From contig JAXMBK010000005.1 of NCBI GenBank assembly GCA_046349935.1, positions 434,001-498,000 on the forward strand: DNA of 64,000 bases, written 5' to 3'. Below the pieces are notes generated by a model, which was not told where the DNA came from, made no database searches, and was given only the letters and a program-made list of their open reading frames with translations. This DNA comes from CAIXSC01 sp046349935 (GTDB lineage: Bacteria > Planctomycetota > Planctomycetia > Pirellulales > Pirellulaceae). A program made the position numbers and the translations under genes. This document shows, in pieces, positions 52,927 through 62,508 of this stretch; the stretch's first letter is position 1, and each line of letters begins with the position of its first letter.

Positions 52927-55253
52927 CTTCCTTTGTCGATCAAGTAGTACGGCGCGTCGGGAAGGAGCGTAAAGCGGCCGTCGGCGGCGAGCGATAGGGG
53001 CTGCGCCGGCGACTCGAAAGGGCGGCCGCGAGGGTCGAGCGGCGTGAGGCGGAATTGGGCCGCGTCGGGGCGCATCAGCCGGATTTGGCCGGCCAGTCGG
53101 CGGACTTGCCAGGGATTCACGCCGAGGCTGGTGATGCGCCGAGTTCCCGCGTCGTCGGCGGGTTCCGAGCGAAATCCAGTCGAACGCTCTTCCGTCATCA
53201 CCTGCAGCAATATCCGTTGCGATTGCTCGAGCGGGCGGCCGTCGAGGCTGACCAGGGCGAAGTGCGCCAAGTCGAGCGGCGAGGAGAAGGCGACATCGCC
53301 GAGGACGATCTCGCGGCGTGCGGCCAGGTTGCCGGAAGCCAAGCGGACCTGCGGGGCTTGGACGGTGAGCAAGCCGTGACCGTAGTCCAATTGCACCTGT
53401 CGCGTGCTGCTGACCACTCGGCGGTTCGTGCGGTCGATCCAGGGACGCAGGTCGGCGACCTGCGACGGCGGGCCGTCCGTTGCGAATCGCACGCGCGTCC
53501 GCCCCGCGAAGTGGACGAGCGGATCGATCACGTCGCTGGCGCTCGGTTGTCGCGCCTCAAGCGGTACGTCTTGCAGTCGGAGTTCATCCAGCGAGGCGTC
53601 GGGCGGCAAGGGCGTACCGGCCAGATCGAGCAGCTGCTGGGGATCGAGGCGCAGGTCGACGAGCACGTCGCCGGCGTCGATCAGGCGGCGGCGATAGAGC
53701 AGCGCGGCGACCGGGAATTGGCCCATCTGCGACGGCGACATGAGCGTCCAGGGCTGCATGAAAAAGTTGGGTTTCACCGACCAGTCGCCGCCGTCGAGCG
53801 CGAAATGCACGATCGCGTCGGCGTCCTGCAAGGCGCCGTAGACGGCGTAGAAAAACGGGGCCTCGGACCGATGCCGATTGGGCCGGTTCCAAGTGGTCTC
53901 GGACAGCATGGTCGGCTTGTCGTCGTACGACGTGTCGACCACGGGATGCCCGAACGACCGAGGCTGGCCTGCCTTCACGGGGTCGAAGCGCAAGGCGCTG
54001 CGGTCGCGATACGTGTGCCCCTCGCGAATCGACCATTCCGAGAACGTTCCCTCGTGGCCGCAGCTGAAATAGCCGTGACGGTCTTGGAAGTCGCCGACGG
54101 CGTAGGTGTATTTTTCCAGCGGCCCGAGGTAGCGCGGGTCGGCGGTGGTCCAGTTCGAACAGGTGATGCAGGCGCGAAAGCCTAGCTCGCGCAGCAACGC
54201 GACTTGCCGCTGATAGAACGCCCGCTGGTGCTCGGCTAGGAAGCGAACCGTGTCGCGATCGCGGGCCGTCCGTTCATGCGCCATGTTCCAGAGCGGCCGA
54301 AAGGCGACTCGCTTTTCGCCTGCGTTGTCGCGCGGCAGGGGCGGGCCGGGCCAGCGCGCGAGGGCCGCGTCGAGCGACCCGTAGCGCGCGACGAGCCAGT
54401 CGGCGAACTGCGACTCGAGTTGCCTTAACTGAGGATCGGGGATGTTTTTGTCGGAGAAGGTCCAGAAGAAGTACGAGTCTTCGTTCTGAATCTCGACCCC
54501 CATCAGGGCCGGTTCGTCGACGAGTCGAACGCGAGTTTCGGGGTGCGGCGTGAGCAGAATCGCGCGCCACCAAGCGGCGTAGCGCTTTTGAAATTCCGGA
54601 TTGAACTGCAGGGCGGCGAAGGGGTGCTTCTGACCGTCGTAGCCGGGGAGCCAAGCGAGGTCGGCGGGCGGTTTAAACCAGAGCGGGAAATAGATGGAGA
54701 GGTGCGTGTATATCCCCTGCTCCTTCATCGCGGCGACGATGTCCTGCACGTGACGGACTCGAGCCAAGTCGGGTTCGCCGCGCTGGTCAAACACGGCGCC
54801 GTGGACGCGGACTAGGTTGACGCCATAGCTGGCCAGTCGGCGGGCGATCGGTTGGAGTTCGGCGAAAGTGTGAGCGGACGCGGGGGGGCCGTTCACGCCC
54901 CAAAAGCGGATCGGTTGCCCGGTCCTCGTTTGGATGAAGACTCCCTGCGGAGCGTCGTCGCGTGGGGAGTCGTGGGAGGGGAGGGAACGGATGCCGATAA
55001 AGCCGCCGTCGCCCGCTTGCGCTTCATTCAGCGACCGCAGGTCGAAGGCGGGCGGCCGATCGTCGTCGCCCGAGGCCGGACTCCAGTCGAACCAATCTGC
55101 CGTTTCGGCGGCGGGAAGAGAGGGCGGCTTTTCGGTTGTTTCTCGTTGCGGCGCAAGGTTTTGTGTTTGAGCGGCGCGGGGGGCGGCGGCGAGCCACGCC
55201 AAAGTCAACGCCACCGGCACGACTATTCTCGTGAACCTGCGACGATTTCGCAT
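52923..55253 (-). CDS. Secreted clan-A glycoside hydrolase-like protein
   Basis: The 776-residue product has a signal peptide (VVPVALTLAWLAAAP) and a TIM-barrel domain at about 105-470. The barrel shows the clan A catalytic pair: acid/base Glu258 in VEIQNEDSY (the NE motif) and nucleophile-position Glu452 in TMLSETTW. The strand RFWGVNGPP near the start and NLVRVHGAVF are typical of GH5/GH42-like barrels. A beta-rich C-terminal region follows. The target glycan is unknown. It diverges from ilvB and shows no clear terminator before the Rrf2 gene. Confidence 0.85.
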   Translation of the reverse strand: MRNRRRFTRIVVPVALTLAWLAAAPRAAQTQNLAPQRETTEKPPSLPAAETADWFDWSPASGDDDRPPAFDLRSLNEAQAGDGGFIGIRSLPSHDSPRDDAPQGVFIQTRTGQPIRFWGVNGPPASAHTFAELQPIARRLASYGVNLVRVHGAVFDQRGEPDLARVRHVQDIVAAMKEQGIYTHLSIYFPLWFKPPADLAWLPGYDGQKHPFAALQFNPEFQKRYAAWWRAILLTPHPETRVRLVDEPALMGVEIQNEDSYFFWTFSDKNIPDPQLRQLESQFADWLVARYGSLDAALARWPGPPLPRDNAGEKRVAFRPLWNMAHERTARDRDTVRFLAEHQRAFYQRQVALLRELGFRACITCSNWTTADPRYLGPLEKYTYAVGDFQDRHGYFSCGHEGTFSEWSIREGHTYRDRSALRFDPVKAGQPRSFGHPVVDTSYDDKPTMLSETTWNRPNRHRSEAPFFYAVYGALQDADAIVHFALDGGDWSVKPNFFMQPWTLMSPSQMGQFPVAALLYRRRLIDAGDVLVDLRLDPQQLLDLAGTPLPPDASLDELRLQDVPLEARQPSASDVIDPLVHFAGRTRVRFATDGPPSQVADLRPWIDRTNRRVVSSTRQVQLDYGHGLLTVQAPQVRLASGNLAARREIVLGDVAFSSPLDLAHFALVSLDGRPLEQSQRILLQVMTEERSTGFRSEPADDAGTRRITSLGVNPWQVRRLAGQIRLMRPDAAQFRLTPLDPRGRPFESPAQPLSLAADGRFTLLPDAPYYLIDKGS

Positions 55254-55298
55254 GGTCTAGTCCTTCGTTCTTGAAACTAACAGGGCGTCGGCCTACCC

Positions 55299-55327
55299 TT
55301 GGATATTCACTCGAAATCGGGGACAAT
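55299..55327 (+). promoter_or_regulatory. Candidate ilvB promoter
   Basis: TTGGAT (55299-55304) and GACAAT (55322-55327) with a 17-bp spacer, about 90 bp before the ilvB start. Confidence 0.35.
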
Positions 55328-55417
55328 CGCCCGATTACGCGACTCGACCGATCCTCGCCGCGTGGGAGAGGAAACGTCGTGCCCCGCGACCCTATAGGCA
55401 GGCAGGAGACGAATTCG

Positions 55418-57184
55418 ATGACGACCGTGAGCGCACCCCAGAATACCGACTTGATGACCGGCGCGGACATTATGGTCAAGTCGCTGGTAGATCACGGCGT
55501 CGAGGTGATGTTCGCGTATCCGGGCGGCTGCAGCATGCCGCTGCACCAAGCGCTCACCCGTTACTCGGACAAAATTCGCACGATCCTGCCGCGTCACGAG
55601 CAGGGGGGAGCGTTTGCGGCGCAAGGGTATTCGCGTTCGACCGGCAAACCGGGCGTCGTCATGGCGACCAGCGGTCCGGGAGCGACGAACTTGGTGACCA
55701 GCATCGCCGACGCGAAGCTCGACAGCATCCCGCTCATCGCCATCACCGGCCAGGTGCCGACCCCGGTGATTGGCTCGGATGCGTTCCAGGAAACGCCGAT
55801 GGTCGAGATTTGTCGCGGCATCACCAAGCACCACTACTTGGTGACGAACGTCAATCAGATCGCGCGCGTCGTGAAGGAAGCATTTCATATCGCTACGACC
55901 GGCCGTCCCGGACCGGTGCTCATCGACATGCCGAAGGACGTCCAGATGGCGTCCTGCATCCCGAATTGGGATGAGCCGATGAACTTGCCGGGTTACCGAG
56001 TTGCGCCGCGACGGGCGCTGCCGGAGCAGATTCGACAAGTGGCGGCGGCGATCAAGTTGGCCAAGCGGCCGCTGATTTATGCGGGCGGCGGCATCATTGC
56101 TTCGGAAGCCAGCGATTCGCTGCGCGAGTTTGTGAAGCGGACTGGCATTCCGGTGACGATGACCGTCATGGGACTGGGCGCCTTCCCCAACGAACATCCG
56201 CTGTCGCTCGATATGCTCGGCATGCACGGCAGCGTCTACGCCAACTGGGCCACGCGCGACTGCGACCTCTTGATCGCGCTCGGCGTGCGATTCGACGATC
56301 GCGTGACGGGGAAGTTGGCCGAATTCGCGAAGCATGCGAAGATCATCCATATCGATATCGACCCGTCGGAACTCAACAAGAATAAACCGGCGCACATTCC
56401 GATCGTCAGCGACGTGAAGTACGCGCTGGATGAACTCAATCAGATCGTCGAGGCGCCGGAAGAGATCGAACCGTGGGTGCGGCAGGTTCAGCAGTGGAAA
56501 CGCGAGCGGCCGTTCAAATACGACGATCGCTTCGAAGGCATCACCCAGCAGCACGCCATTTCCGAACTCTCGCGAATCACGCGCGAACGCGACACCTACA
56601 TCACCGTGGGCGTCGGCCAGCACCAAATGTGGGCGGCGCAGTTCTACAAGTTCCGTCGCCCGCGCACGTGGGCGTCGAGCTCAGGGTTGGGCACGATGGG
56701 CTTCGGGCTGCCCTGCGCCATGGGCGTGCAAGCTGCCCATCCGAATTCGCTCGTGATCGACATTGACGGCGACGGCAGCTTCCAGATGAACATTCAGGAA
56801 CTGGCGACGCTGCACTGCGAAAAACTGCCCGTCAAAGTGCTGCTGCTCAACAACCAGCACCTCGGCATGGTCGTGCAGTGGGAAGATCGCTTCCACTCCG
56901 GCAACCGCGCCCATACGTACCTGGGCCCGATCGACCACGCCGAAGCCTCCGGCAAGGGAGACAGCATCTACGCCACACAGCGCTACCCCGACTTCGTGGC
57001 CATCGCCAAGGGGTACGGCTGCGGCGCAGCGACCGTCAGCCGCAAGGCGGACCTCGTCGGGGCGCTTGAGGAAATGATCAACTACCCCGGCCCGTTCGTG
57101 CTGGATGTCGAAGTTCCCTATCAGGAACACGTGCTCCCGATGATCCCGTCGGGCCGAACCGTCGACGACATTATTCTCGAGTAG
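55418..57184 (+). CDS. ilvB: Acetolactate synthase large subunit
   Basis: The 588-residue ThDP enzyme makes acetolactate (or acetohydroxybutyrate) in branched-chain amino acid synthesis. Catalytic Glu61 is in LPRHEQGGAF; the ThDP/Mg motif starts at GDGSFQMN and ends at LLLNN. The FAD region and the ETPMVEICR and GKLAEF elements are conserved. CAGGAG precedes the ATG at 55418. The regulatory subunit gene ilvN is not next to it, unlike in many bacteria. The next gene starts 40 bp downstream. Confidence 0.96.
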   Translation: MTTVSAPQNTDLMTGADIMVKSLVDHGVEVMFAYPGGCSMPLHQALTRYSDKIRTILPRHEQGGAFAAQGYSRSTGKPGVVMATSGPGATNLVTSIADAKLDSIPLIAITGQVPTPVIGSDAFQETPMVEICRGITKHHYLVTNVNQIARVVKEAFHIATTGRPGPVLIDMPKDVQMASCIPNWDEPMNLPGYRVAPRRALPEQIRQVAAAIKLAKRPLIYAGGGIIASEASDSLREFVKRTGIPVTMTVMGLGAFPNEHPLSLDMLGMHGSVYANWATRDCDLLIALGVRFDDRVTGKLAEFAKHAKIIHIDIDPSELNKNKPAHIPIVSDVKYALDELNQIVEAPEEIEPWVRQVQQWKRERPFKYDDRFEGITQQHAISELSRITRERDTYITVGVGQHQMWAAQFYKFRRPRTWASSSGLGTMGFGLPCAMGVQAAHPNSLVIDIDGDGSFQMNIQELATLHCEKLPVKVLLLNNQHLGMVVQWEDRFHSGNRAHTYLGPIDHAEASGKGDSIYATQRYPDFVAIAKGYGCGAATVSRKADLVGALEEMINYPGPFVLDVEVPYQEHVLPMIPSGRTVDDIILE

Positions 57185-57224
57185 CGATGTTCTCGAGTCG
57201 CGATGTAATCTGGCGGGCGACGCT

Positions 57225-58091
57225 GTGAGCTACGAACCGCATGAGCGCCTGATCGAGATCGACGGGCGCACGCGTCGGGCGTTAGTGTTCGTACCCGATG
57301 AACTGGTCGCCTCGACCGAGGATCGGCTGCCGGTCGTGTTCGCCTTTCATGGCGGCGGCTCGACGGCCGAAGGCATGATCGAATTCAGCGGGCTGGCGGA
57401 AAAAGGCCGAACGGCCGGATTCGTGACCGTCTTTCCCAGCGGGACGGGGCGAACGCCCGAGGCGCTGACTTGGAACGGCGGCAACTGTTGCGGTCGGGCC
57501 ATGAAGGATCAGGTCGACGACGTCGACTTCATTCGTTGCTTTATCGAACATCTGGATCGGTGGCTGCCGATCGACCGTCGCCGCCTCTACGCGACCGGCA
57601 TGTCGAACGGCGGCATGATGTCCTATCGCTTGGCCGCCGAACTGTCGGACCAGATAGCTGCCATTGCGCCGGTGGGCGGCCCCATCGGCTGTTTGGACTG
57701 CCTGCCGAAACGGCCCGTCTCCGTCTGCCACTTCCACGGAACGCATGATGAGTTCGCCCCTTACGAGGGCGGCATCGGGAAACGCAGCCTCAGCAAAGCA
57801 CGGTTCTATTCCGTGCAGCAGTCGATCGACGCCTGGGTGCGGGCCAACGGCTGCGCCGCGTCGCCGCTCATCGACGAACTGCCGGTCGTCGTCGATGATG
57901 GGACTCGAGTGACTCGGGCCAGATTTTGCGACGGCCGCGAGGGGAGCGAAGTTTGGCTGCATACCATCCACGGCTGCGGCCACACGTGGCCCGGTCGCTC
58001 CACCTCCCTGAAGATGCTCGGCCCCGTCACTCGCAACCTGAACGCCAACGACGTGATGTGGGAATTCTTTCAGTGCCGCCGGCGCGAGTGA
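57225..58091 (+). CDS. PHB depolymerase/LpqC-type esterase
   Basis: The 288-residue alpha/beta hydrolase belongs to the polyhydroxybutyrate-depolymerase/feruloyl-esterase-like family (LpqC). The triad is Ser127 in GMSNGG, Asp175 in HGTHDE and His253 in GCGHTWPG; VVFAFHGGGS supplies the oxyanion hole. Several Cys (WNGGNCCG, IGCLDC) are positioned as in the secreted family, yet no signal peptide is visible, so the location is uncertain. The start is GTG at 57225, 40 bp after ilvB. The product may act on a polyester or an aromatic ester. Confidence 0.88.
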   Translation: MSYEPHERLIEIDGRTRRALVFVPDELVASTEDRLPVVFAFHGGGSTAEGMIEFSGLAEKGRTAGFVTVFPSGTGRTPEALTWNGGNCCGRAMKDQVDDVDFIRCFIEHLDRWLPIDRRRLYATGMSNGGMMSYRLAAELSDQIAAIAPVGGPIGCLDCLPKRPVSVCHFHGTHDEFAPYEGGIGKRSLSKARFYSVQQSIDAWVRANGCAASPLIDELPVVVDDGTRVTRARFCDGREGSEVWLHTIHGCGHTWPGRSTSLKMLGPVTRNLNANDVMWEFFQCRRRE

Positions 58092-58104
58092 CAGGCCGTG
58101 GCGG

Positions 58105-59034
58105 CTAAGGCGCCAGCCTAGTGCTTTGTGCTCGGTACGCCGCCAGATCGATGGCATCGTCAATGAAGCTCACCCCGCCGTCGGCGCGGAGTGCGAACGC
58201 GCCGCCGGCGTGGTAGCTGCCGAAAGCCAGCTCCATGAGCACGCCGTGCAAGTGCGGATCACGCAGCCTGGCGTTGAGTCGCGAGTAGGTCGTTCCTACA
58301 AACTCGGAGAACTCAGAGCCGGCCGTTCCGCCGTCGCAACGGCAGCCATCGATCTGGGGCGAACCGATGTACCAATAGTCCATCGCTTGCCCATCCTTGA
58401 TGAACTCGGGATCCGTCCGCGATTCCAATAGCGTCCAGGTGTTGCTGAGGCCGCGGCGCAGGTCGGCTGGCCGTATGCGGCTACAGGCAAAGAAAACGCC
58501 GTCTTGCCGCGGGTCCTCCAGCGACTTGGCGCCGGGGATGACCAAGGTGCTGCGGTCGTCGGACGTCGCCTCGCTCCCCGCATTGCCGCGGTAACTGCCG
58601 GGGACGCGGGCTGGCAGCCGATTTGACCGCAAGTGCTCGGGAACCATCAGCGTGGGGCAGCGAAACAGCGGCACAACCTGTTGAATGACGGCGGCGTTGC
58701 CTGTCGCCGATTCCCAGTCTCCCGATTGATGCGACGGGAACTGAATCTGTTCAAACAGCGCTTGCTTATCAATGTAAGGCAAAATGGCCGCGGACCACCC
58801 CAGTCCCAGCGAGTTCCAGCCGGGCGGGTAGGCGCCGAGCAGATCGGCGTAGCAGGTTAGGGCGATACCGTGTTGGCGAAGAGCGCTTTGGCATTGCAGC
58901 CGTCGCGCCGCCTCGCGCGCCGCTTGCACCGCCGGCAGAAGCAGGGCAAACAGCAGCGCCAAACTTCCGAGGACCACCAAGATTTCGATTAACGTCAGAG
59001 CGCGTCGCCGCGCGTCGCGATTCCAGCATGCCAT
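58105..59034 (-). CDS. DUF1559 pilin-like protein
   Basis: The 309-residue product has a type IV pilin-like N-terminus: RRRALTLIEILVVLG, with prepilin cleavage likely between Ala12 and Leu13 and the conserved Glu at +5 (Glu17). A DUF1559 region follows (AVQAAREAARRLQCQSALRQ). Such proteins are extremely abundant in planctomycetes and probably surface-associated. The C-terminus has the typical signature ALRADGGVSFIDDAID. GGAG precedes the ATG at 59034. Confidence 0.93.
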   Translation of the reverse strand: MACWNRDARRRALTLIEILVVLGSLALLFALLLPAVQAAREAARRLQCQSALRQHGIALTCYADLLGAYPPGWNSLGLGWSAAILPYIDKQALFEQIQFPSHQSGDWESATGNAAVIQQVVPLFRCPTLMVPEHLRSNRLPARVPGSYRGNAGSEATSDDRSTLVIPGAKSLEDPRQDGVFFACSRIRPADLRRGLSNTWTLLESRTDPEFIKDGQAMDYWYIGSPQIDGCRCDGGTAGSEFSEFVGTTYSRLNARLRDPHLHGVLMELAFGSYHAGGAFALRADGGVSFIDDAIDLAAYRAQSTRLAP

Positions 59035-59141
59035 GTTCGAGGACTCCGTGTGCGAGACACCCACCTAATCGCAAAACAAAGCCCCAACCGGCCCCGAATT
59101 CCCAAAAACATTTCGAGATTTTCCATTCAATTTTTGTAACC

Positions 59142-59166
59142 CCGTAGGACAGGCTTCCAGCCTGTC
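59142..59166. repeat. Palindromic repeat type A
   Basis: CCGTAGG and ACAGGCTTCCAGCCTGT (59149-59165), between the DUF1559 gene and the tandem array. Confidence 0.93.
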
Positions 59167-59179
59167 TGCCCCCGCAGTT

Positions 59180-60545
59180 AGCCACCGAGCGCGACGAAGC
59201 ATCCCGTAGGGTGGCGCCAAGCCGGGCGCGGTGGATACTGCGTCGCAAGAGCGACATGGCCCCGCCCGGCGCGGGCCCACCGGGGATGGAGTTCGCCACC
59301 GAGTCCACGTAGCTCACCGAGCGCGGCGAAGCGTCCCGTAGGGTGGCGCCAAGCCGGGCGCGGTGGATACTGCGTCGCCTGAGCGACATCTCCCCGCCCG
59401 GCGCGGGCCCACCAACGATGGAGTTTGCCCCCGAGTCCACGGAGCTCACACCGAGAGTACGACGGCCCGGCGCGGGCCCACCTGATGGAGTTCGCCACCG
59501 AGTCCACGGAGTTCACCGGCCGCGACGAAGCGTCCCGTAGGGTGGCGCCAAGCCGGCGCGGTGGATGCCGCGCCATGAGTACGACATCGCGCGCCCGGCG
59601 CGGGCCCACCTGGGATGGAGTTTGCCCCCGAGAGCACGGAGTTCACTGAGCCGCGCCGAGGCGTCCCGTAGGGTGGCCCAAGCCGGGCGCGGTGGATGCC
59701 GCGCCGTACGAATGACATCGCCCGCCCGACCTGGGATGGAGTTTGCCCCCGAGAGCACGTAGCTCACCGAGCCGCGGCGACGCGTCCCGTAGGGTGGCGC
59801 CAAGCCGGGCGTGCTGAATGCCGCGTCGCCTGAGCGACATCTCCCCGCCCGGCGCGGGCCCACCAACGATGGAGTTCGCCATCGAGTCCACGTAGCTCAC
59901 CGAGAACGACGAGGCATCCCGTAGGGTGGCGCCAAGCCGGGCGTGGTGGATGCCGCGTCGCCTGAGCGACATCTCCCCGCCCGGCGCGGGCCCACCAACG
60001 ATGGAGTTCGCCATCGAGTCCACGTAGCTCACCGAGAACGACGAGGCATCCCGTAGGGTGGCGCCAAGCCGGGCGCGGTGGATGCCGCGTCGCCTGAGCG
60101 ACATCTCCCCGCCCGGCGCGGGCCCACCGGGGATGTTGTTCGCCACCGAGTCCACGGAGTTCACCGAGAGCGACGAGGCGTCCCGTAGGGTGGCGCCAAG
60201 CCGGTCGCAGTGGATACCGCGTCGCCTGAGCGACATCGCCCCGCCCGGCGCGGGCCCACCGACGATGGTGTTTGCCACCGAGTCCACGTAGCTCACCGAG
60301 AACGACGACGCGTCCCGTAGGGTGGCGCCAAGCCGGGCGCGGTGGATGCCGCGTCGCCTGAGCGACATCACCCCGCCCGGCGCGGGCCCACCAACGTTGG
60401 AGTTCGCCACCGAGAGCACGGAGCTCACCGAGAGCGACGAGGCGTCCCGTAGGGTGGCGCCAAGCCGGGCGCGGTGGATGCTGCGCCGTACGAATGACAT
60501 CGCGCCGCCCGGCGCGGGCCCACCGACGTTGGCCAACGGCAGCGG
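59180..60545. repeat. 132-bp tandem repeat array, about ten units
   Basis: CCCGTAGGGTGG recurs at 59203, 59335, 59534, 59665, 59786, 59918, 60050, 60182, 60314 and 60446, a period of 132 bp with one 199-bp hybrid and two shorter steps (131, 121). Each unit reads CGTAGGGTGGCGCCAAGCCG, then GCGGTGGATGCCGCG, a CGTCGCCTGAGCGACAT block, CGGCGCGGGCCCACC, and a GAGTCCACG-type block. Two long open frames run on the minus strand in different phases, because 132 is a multiple of three and the unit lacks stop codons. No ribosome site or conserved protein is evident, so I treat it as noncoding. Confidence 0.93.
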
Positions 60546-60606
60546 TGGGCCCGCGCTCGCAAAGCCTCGCTTGGCCCACCCTACAACTCGCTTGGCCCAC
60601 CCTACG
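60543..60606. repeat. Type B repeat at the maf 3' end
   Basis: GGTGGGCCCGCGC, a loop, and CTTGGCCCACCCTACA, followed by a second CTTGGCCCACCCTACG. The TAG of CGTAGG on the minus strand is the maf stop codon (60602-60604). Confidence 0.92.
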
Positions 60607-61195
60607 ATTCGCTGTTCCAGGCTCCGAGCTCGCGCAGCGTGGTCGTGAGCGCGATTAGCGGTAGACCGGTGATGGCCGAGTGGTCGGCGCTCTCGATGCG
60701 TTCAAATAGCGTGATGCCGCGTTCTTCGAGCTTATAGGCGCCGGCGCAGTCAAACGGCTGGTCGGCGGCCACGTAACGCTCGATTTCCGCTCGAGTCAAT
60801 CGGCGCATCTGCAGCGTCGCGACATCGGTGTGACGGCGAGCGACCGCTTGATGCAGGACGACGAAGGCGGTGATGAGCTGGTGGGGACGCCCCGACATGG
60901 ACAACAATTGTTCGACTGCGGCGTCAAAGCTGCCCGGCTTGCCGAGGATGCGGCCGTCGAAGGTCGCCAGTTGGTCGCTGCCGATGATCGTCGCCTGCGG
61001 TTCCTGCCACGCCAGACTGTCTGCTTTCGCAAACGCCAGATGCTCGGCCAATTCCCGCGGACTCAGCGCCGCCGCCTTCAGCGACTCCTCGTCGCACAAC
61101 GGCGCTCGCACTCGAAACGGCAGTCCGAGCCTCGCGAGCAGTGCGCGGCGGTAGGGAGACGTACTGGCGAGCAGTAGGTCCAAGGTTAGCACCAC
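60602..61195 (-). CDS. Maf/YceF family nucleotide pyrophosphatase
   Basis: The 197-residue protein is a Maf-type nucleoside triphosphate pyrophosphatase closest to YceF, the 7-methyl-GTP form, judged from ASTSPYRR at the N-terminus, the catalytic Asp74 in IGSDQLAT, and the C-terminal stretch GITLFERIES then TGLPLIAL. It cleans modified nucleotides from the pool. The start is probably GTG at 61195 (or 61192), overlapping the DUF1501 stop in CAGTGGTGCTAA; the frame continues upstream only through the DUF1501 gene. The stop lies in a repeat. Confidence 0.92.
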   Translation of the reverse strand: MVLTLDLLLASTSPYRRALLARLGLPFRVRAPLCDEESLKAAALSPRELAEHLAFAKADSLAWQEPQATIIGSDQLATFDGRILGKPGSFDAAVEQLLSMSGRPHQLITAFVVLHQAVARRHTDVATLQMRRLTRAEIERYVAADQPFDCAGAYKLEERGITLFERIESADHSAITGLPLIALTTTLRELGAWNSES

Positions 61196-62508
61196 TGCGA
61201 AATGGGCTTGCCTTCGATCAGTCGCACGGGGCGACCATCCTGCGCTTGCGCGATCAGCTCGACGGGAATCCCCAGCTTTGTATACACCGTCGCCGCGATG
61301 TCCTCGCTGTGATACTCGTCCTTCGTCACGAAGCCGCCTTCGTCGTCGGTGGCGCCGAGCACCGCGCCGCCCGGGACACCGGCGCCCGCCATGACGGCGA
61401 AACCGGCCGTCGCCCAGTGGTCTCGACCGCTCGCTGAATTCACCTTCGGCGTCCGCCCGAAGTCGCTCAGCCAGCACACGAGCGTATTCTGCAGCAGGCC
61501 CCGTTGTTCGAGGTCGATCAGCAGTTGCGGAAGCGCCTTGTCGACAGGCGGCATCCGCGAGTCCTTGAGCGACTTGAAGTTGTTGGCATGCGTGTCCCAG
61601 CCGCCGTCGGTGACGGTGACGAACCGCACGCCCGCTTCCACCAAGCGCCGCGCAAGCAAGCAGCTTTGGCCGAACTTGTTGCGTCCATACGCCTCGCGCA
61701 AGGCTTTGTCTTCTTCTTCGATCGCGAACGCCTGCTTGGTTTCGGGCGCCGTAATCATCTGGATGGCCGTCTTATAGTTTTCGTCGAGCGCCTCGTAGGC
61801 GGCCGGCTGGAGGTCGACTTGCCGCTGCAATTGGTCGACCGCGCCCAGCATGCGACGACGGCGGTCCACTCGGTTCGAGGTCACGCCTTGCGGCGGCGTG
61901 ATGTCGCGGACTGCAAACTTTTCGGCGTTGGGATCGGCGACGATTTCAAACGGGTTGTGCTCGAGTCCCAGGACGCCGGAGGTGCCGCCGCCGAAGCGCC
62001 GGTCGACCGACGTGCCTAGCTGGACGAACGGCGGCATGGCCGTCTTGAAACCCTTCACGTAGCTCACCACCGACCCGTAGCACGGATAGGGAACGGCCGG
62101 ATTGAAATTGCGACCCGACATGACCCATTGGTCGGCCGTGCCGTGACTGCCGTTCTTGGGGTTCCAACCGCGAAGCACCGCGTAGCGGCCCAGTTCTTTG
62201 GCGAGGTTCGGGCAGACGTCCGTGAATTGCACTCCCGGCACTGCCGTATCGATCATCCCAAATTCGCCCCGCACGCTGACCGGCGCATTCGGCTTGGGGT
62301 CGAGCGTATCGTGGTGGCTCACGCCGCCTTGCGACCAGATCAAAATGCAGCTCACGTCCCCCCGCGGCGGTGCGGCGCCGAACGCCTTTTGTCGAGCGAG
62401 GAACGTCGGGAGCGTGATCCCCAGGCCCGCAAGCGCGCCGATCTGTAGGAAACTCCGGCGACTCGAACGTTCACAATCGTGCGTCATCCCCTGAAGCAGG
62501 CTCAGCAT
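61186..62508 (-). CDS. DUF1501 domain protein, Tat-exported
   Basis: The 440-residue protein has a twin-arginine signal (SSRRSFLQIGALAG, residues 15-28) and the DUF1501 fold (LIWSQGGVSHHDTLDPKP, WLSDFGRTPKVN, GRDHWATAGF). Its start has GGAG 8 bases upstream. It ends in SQWC with the stop overlapping the maf start. The divergent DUF1553-type gene 436 bp away is the usual functional partner of DUF1501 proteins, although in most genomes the two lie on the same strand. Confidence 0.93.
   Translation of the reverse strand: MLSLLQGMTHDCERSSRRSFLQIGALAGLGITLPTFLARQKAFGAAPPRGDVSCILIWSQGGVSHHDTLDPKPNAPVSVRGEFGMIDTAVPGVQFTDVCPNLAKELGRYAVLRGWNPKNGSHGTADQWVMSGRNFNPAVPYPCYGSVVSYVKGFKTAMPPFVQLGTSVDRRFGGGTSGVLGLEHNPFEIVADPNAEKFAVRDITPPQGVTSNRVDRRRRMLGAVDQLQRQVDLQPAAYEALDENYKTAIQMITAPETKQAFAIEEEDKALREAYGRNKFGQSCLLARRLVEAGVRFVTVTDGGWDTHANNFKSLKDSRMPPVDKALPQLLIDLEQRGLLQNTLVCWLSDFGRTPKVNSASGRDHWATAGFAVMAGAGVPGGAVLGATDDEGGFVTKDEYHSEDIAATVYTKLGIPVELIAQAQDGRPVRLIEGKPISQWC

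Noticed and set aside
55307..56626. Minus-strand frame of 439 codons antisense to ilvB
   Set aside because: It is the mirror of a strongly coding ilvB region; no family features.
59180..60545. CRISPR or transposon reading of the 132-bp array
   Set aside because: Units are fully repeated without spacers and no transposase or terminal inverted repeats with duplication are visible.
59643..60600. Two long open minus-strand frames (297 and 278 codons) in the 132-bp array
   Set aside because: They lie in different phases of the same strand, consist of the same 44-residue unit, have no ribosome site or conserved family, and exist because the unit is a multiple of three without stops.
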